A model generated the notes under the pieces. It made no database searches. It was not told where the DNA came from and worked only from the letters and a program-made list of their open reading frames with translations. Both the position numbers and the translations under genes were made by a program. Positions 15,981 through 25,515 of a stretch of DNA of 64,000 nucleotides are shown in pieces (position 1 is the first letter of the stretch; every line of letters begins with the position of its first letter). Origin of the DNA: Actinocatenispora thailandica (lineage in GTDB: Bacteria; Actinomycetota; Actinomycetes; Mycobacteriales; Micromonosporaceae); the NCBI RefSeq assembly GCF_016865425.1, contig NZ_AP023355.1, positions 5,826,198 to 5,890,197 on the forward strand, written 5' to 3'.

Positions 15981-18900
15981 GTGGCCCCGGTGCTGACCCT
16001 GCTCGACGGCGTGCGCTGGCACGGGACGCCGATCCCCGGAGACCGCGCCCGGACCCTGCTCGCGCTGCTCGCCCTGCACCCCCGTACCGGGGTCGGCGGC
16101 GGCCGGCTGGTCGACCGGCTCTGGCCCGATCAGCCGCCGGCGAACCCGACCAAGGCGCTGCAGGTGGTGGTGTCGCGCACCCGCGCCGTGACCGCGCCGG
16201 ACGCGGTGCTGCGCACCCCCGGCGGCTACCGGCTCGGGCTGCCCGACGAGCAGGTGGACGTGCTGCGGCTGGCCGCCGCAATGCGCCGGGCCGGGGAGGC
16301 GCTCGCGGCCGGCCGGGCCGACGACGCCCGCCGGCTGGCCGAGGAAGCGCTCCTGCTGGGCGCGGCGACGCCGGCCCCTCCGGACGGGCCGCTCGCCGAG
16401 CTGACCGGGCGGGCGACGCGGGAGTGCGCCGAAGCCCGGCGGATCGTGGGCCTGGCCCGCAGCCTCGGCGGCGACCACGACGGCGCGCTGCCGCTGCTGG
16501 AGGCGGCGCTGGCCGAGCACCCCGACGACGAGGACCTGCTCGCCCGGCTGCTGCGCAGCGAGGCCGCGGTGCGCGGCAACGGGCCGGCGCTGCAACGGTA
16601 CGAACGGCATCGGGCGACGCTGCGGGACCGGCTCGGTACCGACCCCGGGCCCGAACTGTCCCGGGTGCACGCCGAACTGCTCGCCGCCGATCGGCCGGTA
16701 CGCACCGGGCTGTACTACGACGCCTCGACGCTGCTCGGCCGCGACCAGGACATCTCCGCGGTACTCGGGCTGCTCGGCTCGCACCGGGTGGTCTCGGTGG
16801 TGGGGCCCGGCGGGTTGGGCAAGACGCGGTTGGCGCACGCGGTCGGCCGGCGGTCCACCGCGCCGGTGGTGCACTTCGTGGAGCTGGTCGGCGTCTCGTC
16901 ACCGGACGCGGTGGTCGGCGAGGTCGGCGCGATGCTCGGGGTGCGCGACTCGGTCCGCGGGCACCGGATGCTGACCGCCCGGCAGCGCGCCGACGTGCGC
17001 GCCCGGATGGCCCGGCATCTGGACAGCGCGCCGGCGTTGCTGATCCTGGACAACTGCGAGCACCTGGTCGCCGCGGTCGCCGAGCTCGTCGCGTACCTGG
17101 TGGCGACGACGCGCGACCTGCGGGTGCTGACCACCTCCCGGTCCCCGCTGTCGATCCCGGCCGAACAGGTCCATCCGCTCGCGGAGCTGGCCAGCGCCGA
17201 TGCCGCGGCGCTGTTCCGGCAGCGTGCCCTGGCGGTACGGCCGGGCGCCCGGATCGCCGAACCGACGGTCACCGAGATCGTCACCCGGCTCGACGGGCTG
17301 CCGCTCGCCATCGAACTCGCCGCGGCCAAGGTACGGGTGATGTCGGCGGACGAGGTCGCACGCCGGCTGGCCGACCGGTTCGCGCTGCTGCGCGACGGCG
17401 ACCGGACCGCACCGGACCGGCACCGAACGCTCCAGGCCGTCATCGAATGGTCCTGGAACCTGCTCGACGACGCGCAGCGGCGCGCGCTGCACTGGCTGTC
17501 GCTGTTCGGTGACGGGTTCACCCTCGACGCGGCCGAACGGATGCTCGGGCCGTCCGCACTGGCCGCGGTGCACGCGCTCGCCGACCAGTCGCTGCTGAGC
17601 GTTCAGGAGACCGGCACCGGCCTGCGGTACCGGATGCTGGAGACGGTCCGCGAGTTCGGCCGGCTGCGGCTGGCCGAGGCGGGGCAGGCGGACGAGGCGC
17701 TCGCCGCCCAGCGTGCCTGGGCGATCGGCTACACCGAGCGGTACTCGTCGGCGCTGTTCGGCCGCGACCAGTTCGAGGCGGTGGACGCGCTGTGGGCGGA
17801 GGAGGGCAACCTCGCCGAACTGCTGCGCCAGGCACTCGCCGAACCGGACCCGGCGACCGTGGTACACCTGCTGGCCGGGTTGGCACCGCTGTGGTCGCTG
17901 CGCGGCGACCACCTGCGCCTCATCGCGTTGGGCGACGCGATCGGGGCCAGCCTCGCCGGCTGGACCCCGCCGCCGGAACTGGTGGAGGTCACCCGGGGCG
18001 CGCTCGTCACCACCCTGATGAACGTGATGACCATCCTGGAGGACGAGCTGTCGCTGCCGCTGCGCGACCTGCTCGCCCGGCTGCCGGAGGGCCACGACAC
18101 CGATCCCCGCGTCACCGCGATGACAACCGTACTGATGGCCTGCGACCCGAGCGAGGGCCTCGCGTCGCGGCGCCATCTCGAACAGCTCCGCCGCAGCGGC
18201 GACGGCACCGTGGTGTTCCTCGCCGCGCAGATGACCAGCTTCCTGCTGGAGAACGCCGGCGAACCCGACGCGGCGGCGGACGCCGCCGAGGAGGCGCTGG
18301 CGCTGATCACCGGGGACGAGGGGCCGTGGCTGGCGGCAATCCTGCACGCGATGCTCGCCTCGCTGCGGCTGCGGCTCGGCGACCACCGGTGTGCCGTCGA
18401 GCACGCCCGCGCCGCGCTGCCGGTACTGGCGCGGATGGGTTCGGTGGACGACGAGACGCAGATGCGGGCGGTGCTGTTCGCCGCCGCCATCCGCGACGGC
18501 GAGCTGGCCAGCGCGGAACGCGAGCTGGCCGGCATCACCCGGGTCGTCGACGGGAAACCGATCTTCGGCAGCTTCGGGCTCGTCCACCTCTGCACCGCCG
18601 AACTCGCCCTGGCCCGGGGCGAGCGGGAACGCAGCCTGGCCGAGTTCCGGCTGGCGGTGCACCGGGCGCGCGACTTCCGGGTACCGAACGCGGCGGTGTC
18701 CACCGGCGCCGAGCCGTGGGTGATGACCGCGGAGGCCGCGGCGCTGACCGCGTACGCCGAGTTCGCCGAGCCGGCCGAGGTGTCGTTCGCCGCAACGCTG
18801 TTCGCCGACTGCGGCCGCAGCGTGCGCCGGCTGATCTTCGGCGGTACCGCGTTCCCGGACTATCCGGTGGCGGGCGCGCTGCTGTTCGGGCTGGCCTGCT

Positions 18901-19151
18901 GGGCGCTGCTGCGGGACGCGGCGCCCGCCGAGCCGGCGATCCGGATGCTGGTACTGGCCGAACGGTTCGGCGGCCTGCACGTGGTCCCGGTGATGGCGCC
19001 CGAACGGATCGTCCCGCGCGCCGAGCGGGTCGCGCTGGGCCGCCTCGAAGCGGTACGCGAGGAGTACGGGGACCGGCGCGGCCCGGCGCTGCGGGACGAG
19101 GCCGGCCGGGTGCTCGACCAGGTGTTCGGACCGGACCGGAAGGAACCGTGA
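15981..19151 (+). CDS. AfsR/SARP-family regulator with NB-ARC ATPase and helical repeats
   Basis: The 1056-residue protein starts with GTG at 15981, just before the DNA-binding domain. Domains in order: OmpR-type winged helix (about 1-90, with RARTLLALLALHP and GGRLVDRLWPDQPP); bacterial transcriptional activation domain (about 90-240, ending DRLGTDPGPELSRVHAELL); NB-ARC/STAND ATPase (about 250-560, Walker A GPGGLGKTRLA near 275, Walker B-like LLILDNCEHL, then DGLPLAIELAAAKV); a C-terminal array of helical repeats. Such proteins activate secondary metabolism or development in actinomycetes. No biosynthetic genes follow; the DrrAB-type exporter on the opposite strand is its nearest neighbour. 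An upstream in-frame extension to 15888 is unlikely to be translated. Confidence 0.88.
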   Translation: MAPVLTLLDGVRWHGTPIPGDRARTLLALLALHPRTGVGGGRLVDRLWPDQPPANPTKALQVVVSRTRAVTAPDAVLRTPGGYRLGLPDEQVDVLRLAAAMRRAGEALAAGRADDARRLAEEALLLGAATPAPPDGPLAELTGRATRECAEARRIVGLARSLGGDHDGALPLLEAALAEHPDDEDLLARLLRSEAAVRGNGPALQRYERHRATLRDRLGTDPGPELSRVHAELLAADRPVRTGLYYDASTLLGRDQDISAVLGLLGSHRVVSVVGPGGLGKTRLAHAVGRRSTAPVVHFVELVGVSSPDAVVGEVGAMLGVRDSVRGHRMLTARQRADVRARMARHLDSAPALLILDNCEHLVAAVAELVAYLVATTRDLRVLTTSRSPLSIPAEQVHPLAELASADAAALFRQRALAVRPGARIAEPTVTEIVTRLDGLPLAIELAAAKVRVMSADEVARRLADRFALLRDGDRTAPDRHRTLQAVIEWSWNLLDDAQRRALHWLSLFGDGFTLDAAERMLGPSALAAVHALADQSLLSVQETGTGLRYRMLETVREFGRLRLAEAGQADEALAAQRAWAIGYTERYSSALFGRDQFEAVDALWAEEGNLAELLRQALAEPDPATVVHLLAGLAPLWSLRGDHLRLIALGDAIGASLAGWTPPPELVEVTRGALVTTLMNVMTILEDELSLPLRDLLARLPEGHDTDPRVTAMTTVLMACDPSEGLASRRHLEQLRRSGDGTVVFLAAQMTSFLLENAGEPDAAADAAEEALALITGDEGPWLAAILHAMLASLRLRLGDHRCAVEHARAALPVLARMGSVDDETQMRAVLFAAAIRDGELASAERELAGITRVVDGKPIFGSFGLVHLCTAELALARGERERSLAEFRLAVHRARDFRVPNAAVSTGAEPWVMTAEAAALTAYAEFAEPAEVSFAATLFADCGRSVRRLIFGGTAFPDYPVAGALLFGLACWALLRDAAPAEPAIRMLVLAERFGGLHVVPVMAPERIVPRAERVALGRLEAVREEYGDRRGPALRDEAGRVLDQVFGPDRKEP

Positions 19152-19206
19152 CGCCGGCCGGGCCCCGGTCGGGCCCGGCCGGCGCGACGGCCAGAGGTGC
19201 GGCGGT

Positions 19207-20043
19207 TCAGAGGTGCCGGCGGTAGCTGCGCACCGACAGCGGGGCGAAGATCGCCACGACCACCAGGCAGGCCAGCAGGGTCCAGCCCACCTCGGCGCTG
19301 ATCGTGCCCTTGTTGGCCAGGTCGCGCGCCGCGGTGACCATGTGCGACACCGGGTTGACCCGGACGAACGCCTGCAGCCAGCCGGGCAGCGAGGCCTCCG
19401 GCACGAACGCGTTGGACAGGAACGTCAGCGGGAACATGATCATCATCGAGATGCCCTGCACCGCCTGGGCGCTGCGGGCGATCGTGCCGACCCAGGTGAA
19501 CGCCCAGGCCAGCGACCAGCCGCTGACGATCGCGAGCAGGATCGCGCCGAGCACCCCGAGCGCCCCGCCGTCCGGCCGGTACCCGACCGCGATGCCCATG
19601 CCGAACGTCAGCGTCGCGGCGATGGCGTACCGCACCAGGTCGGCCACCATCGGGCCGGCCAGCGGCGCGATCCGCGCCATCGGCAGCGACTTGAACCGGT
19701 CGAAGACACCCTTCTCCATGTCCTCGCGCAGCTGGGTACCGGTGGCCATGCAGGTCGTCAGTACGGTCTGGGCGAGGATGCCGGGGATCATCAGCGGCAG
19801 GTAGCTGCGCACGTCGCCGGCGATCGCGCCGCCGAAGATGTACGCGAACATCGCGGTGAACAGGATCGGCTGCAGCGTCACGTCGAAGAACTGCTCCGGG
19901 TTGCGGCGCATCTTCTTCAACGCCCGCCAGGCCATCGTCATCGTCTGGCTGACGACCTCGCGGGGGCTGATCCGCCGCCGCGCGGCGGCCACCCGGTCCG
20001 CCGGCCGGACCCGCTGCTCGCCGAGCACGCCGATGGCGCTCAT
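19207..20043 (-). CDS. ABC-2 type exporter, membrane subunit (DrrB-like)
   Basis: The 278-residue protein has a cytoplasmic N-terminus, then WRALKKMRRNPEQFFDVTLQ leading into six membrane spans. GVFDRFKSLPMARIAPLAGP is the characteristic cytoplasmic loop of the daunorubicin-resistance permease family. The ATG at 20043 overlaps the stop of the ATPase gene (ATGA), so the two are coupled. The pair should export a hydrophobic compound; the substrate is unknown. Confidence 0.92.
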   Translation of the reverse strand: MSAIGVLGEQRVRPADRVAAARRRISPREVVSQTMTMAWRALKKMRRNPEQFFDVTLQPILFTAMFAYIFGGAIAGDVRSYLPLMIPGILAQTVLTTCMATGTQLREDMEKGVFDRFKSLPMARIAPLAGPMVADLVRYAIAATLTFGMGIAVGYRPDGGALGVLGAILLAIVSGWSLAWAFTWVGTIARSAQAVQGISMMIMFPLTFLSNAFVPEASLPGWLQAFVRVNPVSHMVTAARDLANKGTISAEVGWTLLACLVVVAIFAPLSVRSYRRHL

Positions 20044-21089
20044 CGCCGTCCCTCCTTCGTCGCAACGTCCTCGGCCGACTCGTGTTCCTGCGGTTCGGCG
20101 GGGTGGCCGGTGAGGGTCAGGAACGCCTCGTCCAGGCTGGGCTGGTCGACGCTGACCGAGGCGACCCGGATGCCGGCGTCGCGCAGCGCCACCAGTACCT
20201 CGGCGGCCAGGTCGGCCTGCTTCAGCGGGGCCTGCAACCGGGACCGTTCCGGGCTGAGGATCGGGTCGAGCCCCAGTACCCGGCGGATCACGTCGCCGGC
20301 CGCGCCGGTCTGCTCCGGCTCGACCAGTACCAGTTGCAGGCTGGTGTCGCCGACCGCGGCCTTCAACTCCTCCGGGGTGCCTTCGGCGACCTTGCGGCCG
20401 TGGTCGATCACCGCGATCCGGTCGGCGAGCTGATCCGCCTCGTCCAGGTACTGCGTGGTCAGCAGCACGGTGCAGCCGTCCGCGACCAACCCGCGGATGG
20501 TGTCCCACATCTGGCCGCGGGTGTGCGGGTCCAGTCCGGTGGTCGGCTCGTCCAGGAAGATCAGCGGCGGGGTGGTGATCAGGCTCGCGGCCAGATCCAG
20601 GCGCCGCCGCATCCCGCCGGAGAACTTGGCGATGGTCTTGTCCGCCGCGTCGCCCAGGCCGAACCGCTCCAGCAGGTCGACCGCGAGCTTCTTGGCCCGC
20701 GCCGACCGGATGCCGTGCAGCCGGGCGAACAGCCACAGGTTCTCCCGCGCGGTCAGGTTCTCGTCGACCGAGGCGTACTGCCCGGTCACGCCGACGAGCT
20801 GGCGGATCACGTGCGGCTGCCGGGCGACGTCCACGCCGAAGATCTCGGCATGCCCGGAGTCGATGCGCAGCAGCGTCGCCAGCATCCGCAGTGTGGTGGT
20901 CTTGCCGGCGCCGTTGGGGCCCAGTACCCCGAAGACGCCGCCGGTACGGATCTCCAGGTCGATGCCGTCGACCGCGCGTTGCGCACCGAAGGACTTGACC
21001 AGCCCCTCGGCGTACACCGCGAGGTCGGCGCCCCCGGTACCCGACCGGCCGGACGGCCGGCGGGCGGTGTGTGTGTCGGTGATGCTCAT
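20040..21089 (-). CDS. ABC-2 type exporter, ATPase subunit (DrrA-like)
   Basis: The 349-residue protein has Walker A GPNGAGKTT, signature FSGGMRRRLDLAASL, Walker B LIFLDEPTTGLD and switch TTQYLDEADQLADR. The region after residue 230 (VAEGTPEELKAAVGDTSLQL) and the C-terminal domain with SVDQPSLDEAFLTLTG are specific to the daunorubicin resistance subfamily. It powers the downstream membrane subunit. The pair converges with the AfsR-like gene, so they do not share a promoter. Confidence 0.93.
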   Translation of the reverse strand: MSITDTHTARRPSGRSGTGGADLAVYAEGLVKSFGAQRAVDGIDLEIRTGGVFGVLGPNGAGKTTTLRMLATLLRIDSGHAEIFGVDVARQPHVIRQLVGVTGQYASVDENLTARENLWLFARLHGIRSARAKKLAVDLLERFGLGDAADKTIAKFSGGMRRRLDLAASLITTPPLIFLDEPTTGLDPHTRGQMWDTIRGLVADGCTVLLTTQYLDEADQLADRIAVIDHGRKVAEGTPEELKAAVGDTSLQLVLVEPEQTGAAGDVIRRVLGLDPILSPERSRLQAPLKQADLAAEVLVALRDAGIRVASVSVDQPSLDEAFLTLTGHPAEPQEHESAEDVATKEGRR

Positions 21090-21239
21090 GCGCCCATGGT
21101 GACCGCGGGCGGTTTCAGCTCGCCTTCACCGGGTTGCCGCCCGGGAAAGACCCATCGGGCCCGGTATCGCCGCAGCGTTCGCGCAACACCCCGAACAGCG
21201 CGAAGCACGTCGAGCCCGGTAGCGGCACCCCGCCCCGGC

Positions 21240-21260
21240 ACCCGGCCGGCGAAGCCGGGT
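21240..21260 (-). terminator. Hairpin at the end of the GMC oxidoreductase gene
   Basis: ACCCGGC (21240-21246) and GCCGGGT (21254-21260) pair around a 7-nt loop. The hairpin touches the stop codon of the oxidoreductase gene. There is no T-tract, which is common for actinobacterial terminators. Confidence 0.4.
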
Positions 21261-22957
21261 CAGCGGGCGGGGCGCAGGCGCAGCGCGGCCGGGGCGGAGC
21301 GTGGCACGACCGGATCGGACGGCGGTACCGGCTCGACCGGGCGGTACCCGGCACCCAGCGGCGGGCGCGGGTCGGGCGCACCCCGGTTCGGCCACAGCGA
21401 CACCGCGCGTTCGGCCTGCGCGGTGATCGTCAGCGACGGGTTGACGCCGAGGTTCGCCGACACCGCCGCACCGTCCAGCACGTGCAGCCCGGGATGCCCG
21501 TACACCCGCTGGTACGCGTCGACGACGCCGCGCTCGGGGTCGGCGCCGATCGGGCAACCGCCGAGGATGTGCGCGGTCAGCGGGATGTTGAAGATCTCGC
21601 CCCAGCTGCCGCCGGGCACCCCGTCGATCAGCTCGGCGAGCCGCCGTACCGCCTCGTTGCCGGCCGGGATCCAGCCCGGGTTCGGTTCGCCGTGCCCCTG
21701 GCTGCTGGTCAGCCCGCCGAACGGGCCGCGCCGGCGCCGCACCGTCAGCGAGTTGTCCAGCGACTGCATGACCAGCGCGATGATGGTGCGCTCGGACCAG
21801 CGCCGGGTGGAGATGCCCCGGGCCAGCGTGCCCGGGTGCCGGGCCGCCTCGGCCAGCCACTTCAGCGACCGGGGCAGCCGGCCGCCACCGTCGGTGAGCA
21901 GCGTCTGCAGCAGGCCCATCGCGTTCGACCCGTGCCCGTACCGGACCGGCTCGATGTGGGTGTCCGGGTCGGGATGGAACGAGCTGGTGATGGCCACCCC
22001 GCGGGTGAAGTCGACGTCCGGCCGGTTCGACTTGGCGCCGACGATCGACTCGGAGTTGGTCCTGGTCAGGGTGCCGAGCGCGGGCGACAGCTCGGGCAGC
22101 ACGCCGGTGTCGCGCAGCTCGTGCAGCAGCCGCTGGGTCCCGAGCGCGCCGGCCGCGAACACGACCTGGTCGGCGGCGAACACCCGCCGGTTGGCGGCCG
22201 ACCCGACCGATCCGGTCCGCGTCGTCTCGACCCGGTAGCCGCCACCGGGCCGCGGCCGTACCGCGGTGACGGTGCTCATCGGGAAGACCCGCGCGCCGGC
22301 CCGTTCGGCCAGGTAGAGGTAGTTCTTCACCAACGTGTTCTTCGCGTTGTGCCGGCAGCCGGTCATGCACTCGCCGCACTGCAGGCAGCCGTTGCGGGCC
22401 GGACCGGCACCACCGAAGTAGGGATCCTCGGCGGACTCACCCGGAGTACCGAAGAAGACACCGACCGGCGCGTTGTGGAACGTGTCGCCGACCCCCATCT
22501 GCCCGGCGACCGTGCGCATCGCCCGGTCCGACGGCGTCTCCCCCACGTACGGCACCACGCCGAGCATCCGTTCCGCCTGGTCGTAGTGCGCTGCGAGCTC
22601 GGCCGACCAGTCGGTGATGTCGGCCCACTGCGGGTCGGCGAAGAACCGCTCCGGCGGCCGGTACAGCGTGTTCGCGTAGACCAGGGAGCCGCCGCCGACA
22701 CCCGCACCGGACAGCACCAGCACGTTGCGTAGCAGCGTGATCCGCTGAATGCCGTAGCAGCGCAGCCGCGGCGCCCACAGGAACCGGCGCAGCCGCCACG
22801 ACGTCTCCGGGAACTCGTCGTCGGCGAACCGGCGGCCGGCCTCCACGACGGCCACCCGGTAACCTTTCTCGGTCAGCCGCAGGGCCGCGACACTGCCCCC
22901 GAATCCCGACCCGACGATCACCACGTCGAAGCCGGCGATCGGCTCGGTCACACCCAT
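21260..22957 (-). CDS. GMC-family FAD oxidoreductase, cholesterol-oxidase-like (ChoD type)
   Basis: The 565-residue protein starts at 22957, with AAGGAG just upstream. The FAD-binding fold is VVIVGSGFGGSVAALRL (residues 12-28) with the acidic end VVEAG near 37-41. The flavin motif LSGAGVGGGSLVYAN follows at 82-96. The C-terminal GMC part has HILGGCPIGADPERGVVDAY and GLHVLDGAAVSANLGVNPSL. Cys191, 194, 197 and 201 form CLQCGECMTGCRHNAKNTL, a CxxCxxCxxxC pattern. Gene order relative to guaB3 matches M. tuberculosis choD (Rv3409c). A sterol or another hydroxylated substrate is plausible but unproven. Confidence 0.88.
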   Translation of the reverse strand: MGVTEPIAGFDVVIVGSGFGGSVAALRLTEKGYRVAVVEAGRRFADDEFPETSWRLRRFLWAPRLRCYGIQRITLLRNVLVLSGAGVGGGSLVYANTLYRPPERFFADPQWADITDWSAELAAHYDQAERMLGVVPYVGETPSDRAMRTVAGQMGVGDTFHNAPVGVFFGTPGESAEDPYFGGAGPARNGCLQCGECMTGCRHNAKNTLVKNYLYLAERAGARVFPMSTVTAVRPRPGGGYRVETTRTGSVGSAANRRVFAADQVVFAAGALGTQRLLHELRDTGVLPELSPALGTLTRTNSESIVGAKSNRPDVDFTRGVAITSSFHPDPDTHIEPVRYGHGSNAMGLLQTLLTDGGGRLPRSLKWLAEAARHPGTLARGISTRRWSERTIIALVMQSLDNSLTVRRRRGPFGGLTSSQGHGEPNPGWIPAGNEAVRRLAELIDGVPGGSWGEIFNIPLTAHILGGCPIGADPERGVVDAYQRVYGHPGLHVLDGAAVSANLGVNPSLTITAQAERAVSLWPNRGAPDPRPPLGAGYRPVEPVPPSDPVVPRSAPAALRLRPAR

Positions 22958-23143
22958 TTGGCTCCTTCCCGCCACCGGGTTTGCGTCGATGGACAATGAT
23001 CCCCCGTATGGCACCTGATGGGTAGCGCGCCGGTGGTATGGCGTGGTGCGCGGTCGCCGGTCGACCGCACCGTTGCCCGAGCAGGTACGGGGATGCTCGG
23101 CACGGCGGTCCATCTTCGGTACGCGGGCAGGAGGGAGACGGTC

Positions 23144-23557
23144 ATGACCGCGGACCGGTTCGAGGTCGACACCGATCAGTTGCGCAGCGCCGCCGCCCGA
23201 CTGGCCGAGATCGGCGACCGCCTCGGCCACCCCGTCGGCCCGGGGCTCTCCCCGGCCGGTGACGCGGCGGCGGGCGGCGCGGCACACCCCGTGCCGGGGG
23301 CCGGCACGGCACCGACGGGTGACCCGGCCGAGCCGCCGGGGCCGATGCCGGATCCCGCCGAACTGCTCGGTGACGCCGGGCTGGACGGCTGGTCGTTCGG
23401 ATCCGTGCTGTCCCGGCTGCACGCCAGCTGGGACGCCTGCGTCGCCGGCCTCGCCGCCGACTACTCCGACCATGCCGATCAGCTGCGGGCCGCCGCCGAC
23501 CGGTACGACGACGCCGAGCGCATCATCGACCAGGTGCTGCGCGGCGGCAGCTCGTGA
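23144..23557 (+). CDS. WXG100-like helical protein
   Basis: The 137-residue protein starts at 23144 after a strong AGGAGG site. It opens with FEVDTDQLRSAAARLAEIGD, a helix typical of WXG100/ESX-type proteins, has a Gly/Pro-rich middle (about 38-68), and ends with a second helical stretch LHASWDACVAGLAADYSDHA and ERIIDQVL. Small helical-hairpin proteins of this kind are often substrates or partners of type VII secretion. It is the first of three overlapping genes. No secretion machinery is encoded here. Confidence 0.68.
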   Translation: MTADRFEVDTDQLRSAAARLAEIGDRLGHPVGPGLSPAGDAAAGGAAHPVPGAGTAPTGDPAEPPGPMPDPAELLGDAGLDGWSFGSVLSRLHASWDACVAGLAADYSDHADQLRAAADRYDDAERIIDQVLRGGSS

Positions 23558-25515
23558 TGCTCACCGTCGAGCAGCTTCGGCAGGTACGGCCGGGCCGGGT
23601 CGCCGCGGTCGCCGACACGCTGCGCGCCGACGCCGCCCGGATGGCCTCGGTGGTCGAGCAGGCGGTCGAGTCCGCCGGCAAGGACCTGGCCAGCTGGCAC
23701 GGGCCGGCGGCCACCGCGTCGACCGCGCACCGGCATGCGCTGGTCGACGACGCGCGCCGGCTCGGCGAGGCGCGTACCCAGGCGGCGACGGTGATCGCCG
23801 ACGTGGCCGAACGGCTGGACGAGGCGACCCAGCTGCTGTCGCTGGCCGACTCGTTCGCCGGGCTGGTCGGCTGCCGGGTGCACGGCCGGGCCGAGGTCAC
23901 CGTGCTGCCGTCCACGATGCTCGGCCCGCTGGCCAACGTGTACGACTCGGTCCGCCGCACCGCCGCCTCGCTCGCCGCCCGCGCGCTGGTCGTCGCCGAG
24001 GCGGCCGACCTGCACGCGTCCCGGGCGCTCGGCGCGGCACCCGGCGAGCTGGCCGACCCGGACCCGGGCGACGAGCCGCCGGCCGCCCCGGGTCCGCCGG
24101 CCGGGGCCGGCGAGCACGGCGGCGGCAGCGAGCTGGCGTCGGCCGGCGAGGACCCGCGCGAGCCCACGGACCGGGCCGACCAGCAGGACGACGCGGACCG
24201 GCTCGACCAGCTGTCCGGCCAGCACAGCTCGGTCGGCGACCTCGCCCCGGCGGTGATGCTGCTCTACGCCGGGATGTCCGCGTCCCGCCGCCGGGCGGCA
24301 CGCCGGAAGCGACCGGGCCTGGTCGCCGGGCTGCCCGGCGCACCGCTGCCGGAGCGGTACGCGGCGAGCCGGCAGCTGATCGACGAGAGCCGGGCCGAGC
24401 TGCGACGCAGCCGCAGCGCGCTGGCCGCGGCCGACGACGACGGCGAGCGGTCGGTGGCCCGGGCCCGTACCACCGATGCGATCAACCAGCGGATCGGCAC
24501 CCTCAACTCGTTCCTCGCCGCCCGCACGGTCAGCGGCGTGGATCCGGCCACCGGGGGTCGCGTCACCGACAGGTACGAGCGGAGCTTCCTCGGCTTCGAC
24601 CCGAGCGGCGCCGGCCGGGTGGCCGAGGTGTTCGGCGATCTGGCCCGGGCCCGCAACGTCGCGGTGCTGGTGCCGGGCGGGCGCAACGGGCTGGACACGT
24701 TCAACTCGCTCGCCGCGGACGCCCGGTTGCTGGCCGACACCGCCGGCCCCGGCACCGCCGTGGTGGTCTGGCTGGGGTACGACTCGGCCGGCGCGGCGGG
24801 CCCCGGCGGGGTGCCGGCCCGGGCCCGCAGTGGCGCGACGGCGCTGCGCCGGTTCGTCGCCGGGATCGCGCCGAACCTGCGCCCCGACGCCCGTACCGTC
24901 CTGCTCGGCCACGGCTTCGGCACCGTCCTGGTGGCCGCGGCGCTGCGCGCCGGGTACCAGCCGGACGATGCGGTGTTCGTCGGCAGTGCCGGCCTCGGCG
25001 AGCGGATCAGGTCGGCGGCCGACCTGCGGCCGGCCACCCCGAACGGCAGGGACGACCTGCCCGGACCGGTGCTGCGGGCACGCACCGGCACCCGCTGGTG
25101 GGCGGTGCGTGCGCCCGGCGACACCCTCGCGTACTCCAGGGTGCACGGCGCCGATCCGGCCGACTTCGCCGACGTGACCCGGCTGGAGACGCAGGGCGGC
25201 ACCGAGGTCGTCGGGCACGACCGGTACTACGCGATCGGCAGCGAATCGCTGGACAACCTGGCTCGCGTGGTCGCCGGCCGCCTCACCGAGGTGACCTGCA
25301 CCGACACCACGCTGGAGGAGGAGCTGCTGCTTGCCGGCCTGGACCGGCCGGCGCCGGTGCATCCGCCCGGCCAGGCCCCGGTCGACGGGGTGCTGGGCAG
25401 CCTCGACGGGGTCCTGACCCGGCCGCCGGCCGACCGGGCGTCGACCCCGGCCGCGTCGGCGCCCGGCCAGCCGACCGCCGCAGTGCAGTCCCCGAGGCCG
25501 GGAGCGGGCGGATGA
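23557..25515 (+). CDS. WXG-like helical region fused to a DUF1023 alpha/beta-hydrolase domain lacking the nucleophile
   Basis: The product is 652 residues from the ATG at 23557; a GTG at 23554 overlapping the previous stop is equally possible. Residues 1-110 are helical with a W-x-G motif (LASWHGPA), as in type VII substrates. Residues 160-240 are a low-complexity Asp/Glu/Pro/Gly region. From about 320 on is a DUF1023-type hydrolase fold: VAVLVPGGRNGLDTFNSLAA, then LLGHGFGTVLVAAALRAG, and a late His in EVVGHDRYY. In DUF1023 proteins the elbow is usually GHSYG; here residue 453 is Gly, so the serine nucleophile is missing. This may be an inactive or binding-only hydrolase. Confidence 0.78.
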   Translation: MLTVEQLRQVRPGRVAAVADTLRADAARMASVVEQAVESAGKDLASWHGPAATASTAHRHALVDDARRLGEARTQAATVIADVAERLDEATQLLSLADSFAGLVGCRVHGRAEVTVLPSTMLGPLANVYDSVRRTAASLAARALVVAEAADLHASRALGAAPGELADPDPGDEPPAAPGPPAGAGEHGGGSELASAGEDPREPTDRADQQDDADRLDQLSGQHSSVGDLAPAVMLLYAGMSASRRRAARRKRPGLVAGLPGAPLPERYAASRQLIDESRAELRRSRSALAAADDDGERSVARARTTDAINQRIGTLNSFLAARTVSGVDPATGGRVTDRYERSFLGFDPSGAGRVAEVFGDLARARNVAVLVPGGRNGLDTFNSLAADARLLADTAGPGTAVVVWLGYDSAGAAGPGGVPARARSGATALRRFVAGIAPNLRPDARTVLLGHGFGTVLVAAALRAGYQPDDAVFVGSAGLGERIRSAADLRPATPNGRDDLPGPVLRARTGTRWWAVRAPGDTLAYSRVHGADPADFADVTRLETQGGTEVVGHDRYYAIGSESLDNLARVVAGRLTEVTCTDTTLEEELLLAGLDRPAPVHPPGQAPVDGVLGSLDGVLTRPPADRASTPAASAPGQPTAAVQSPRPGAGG

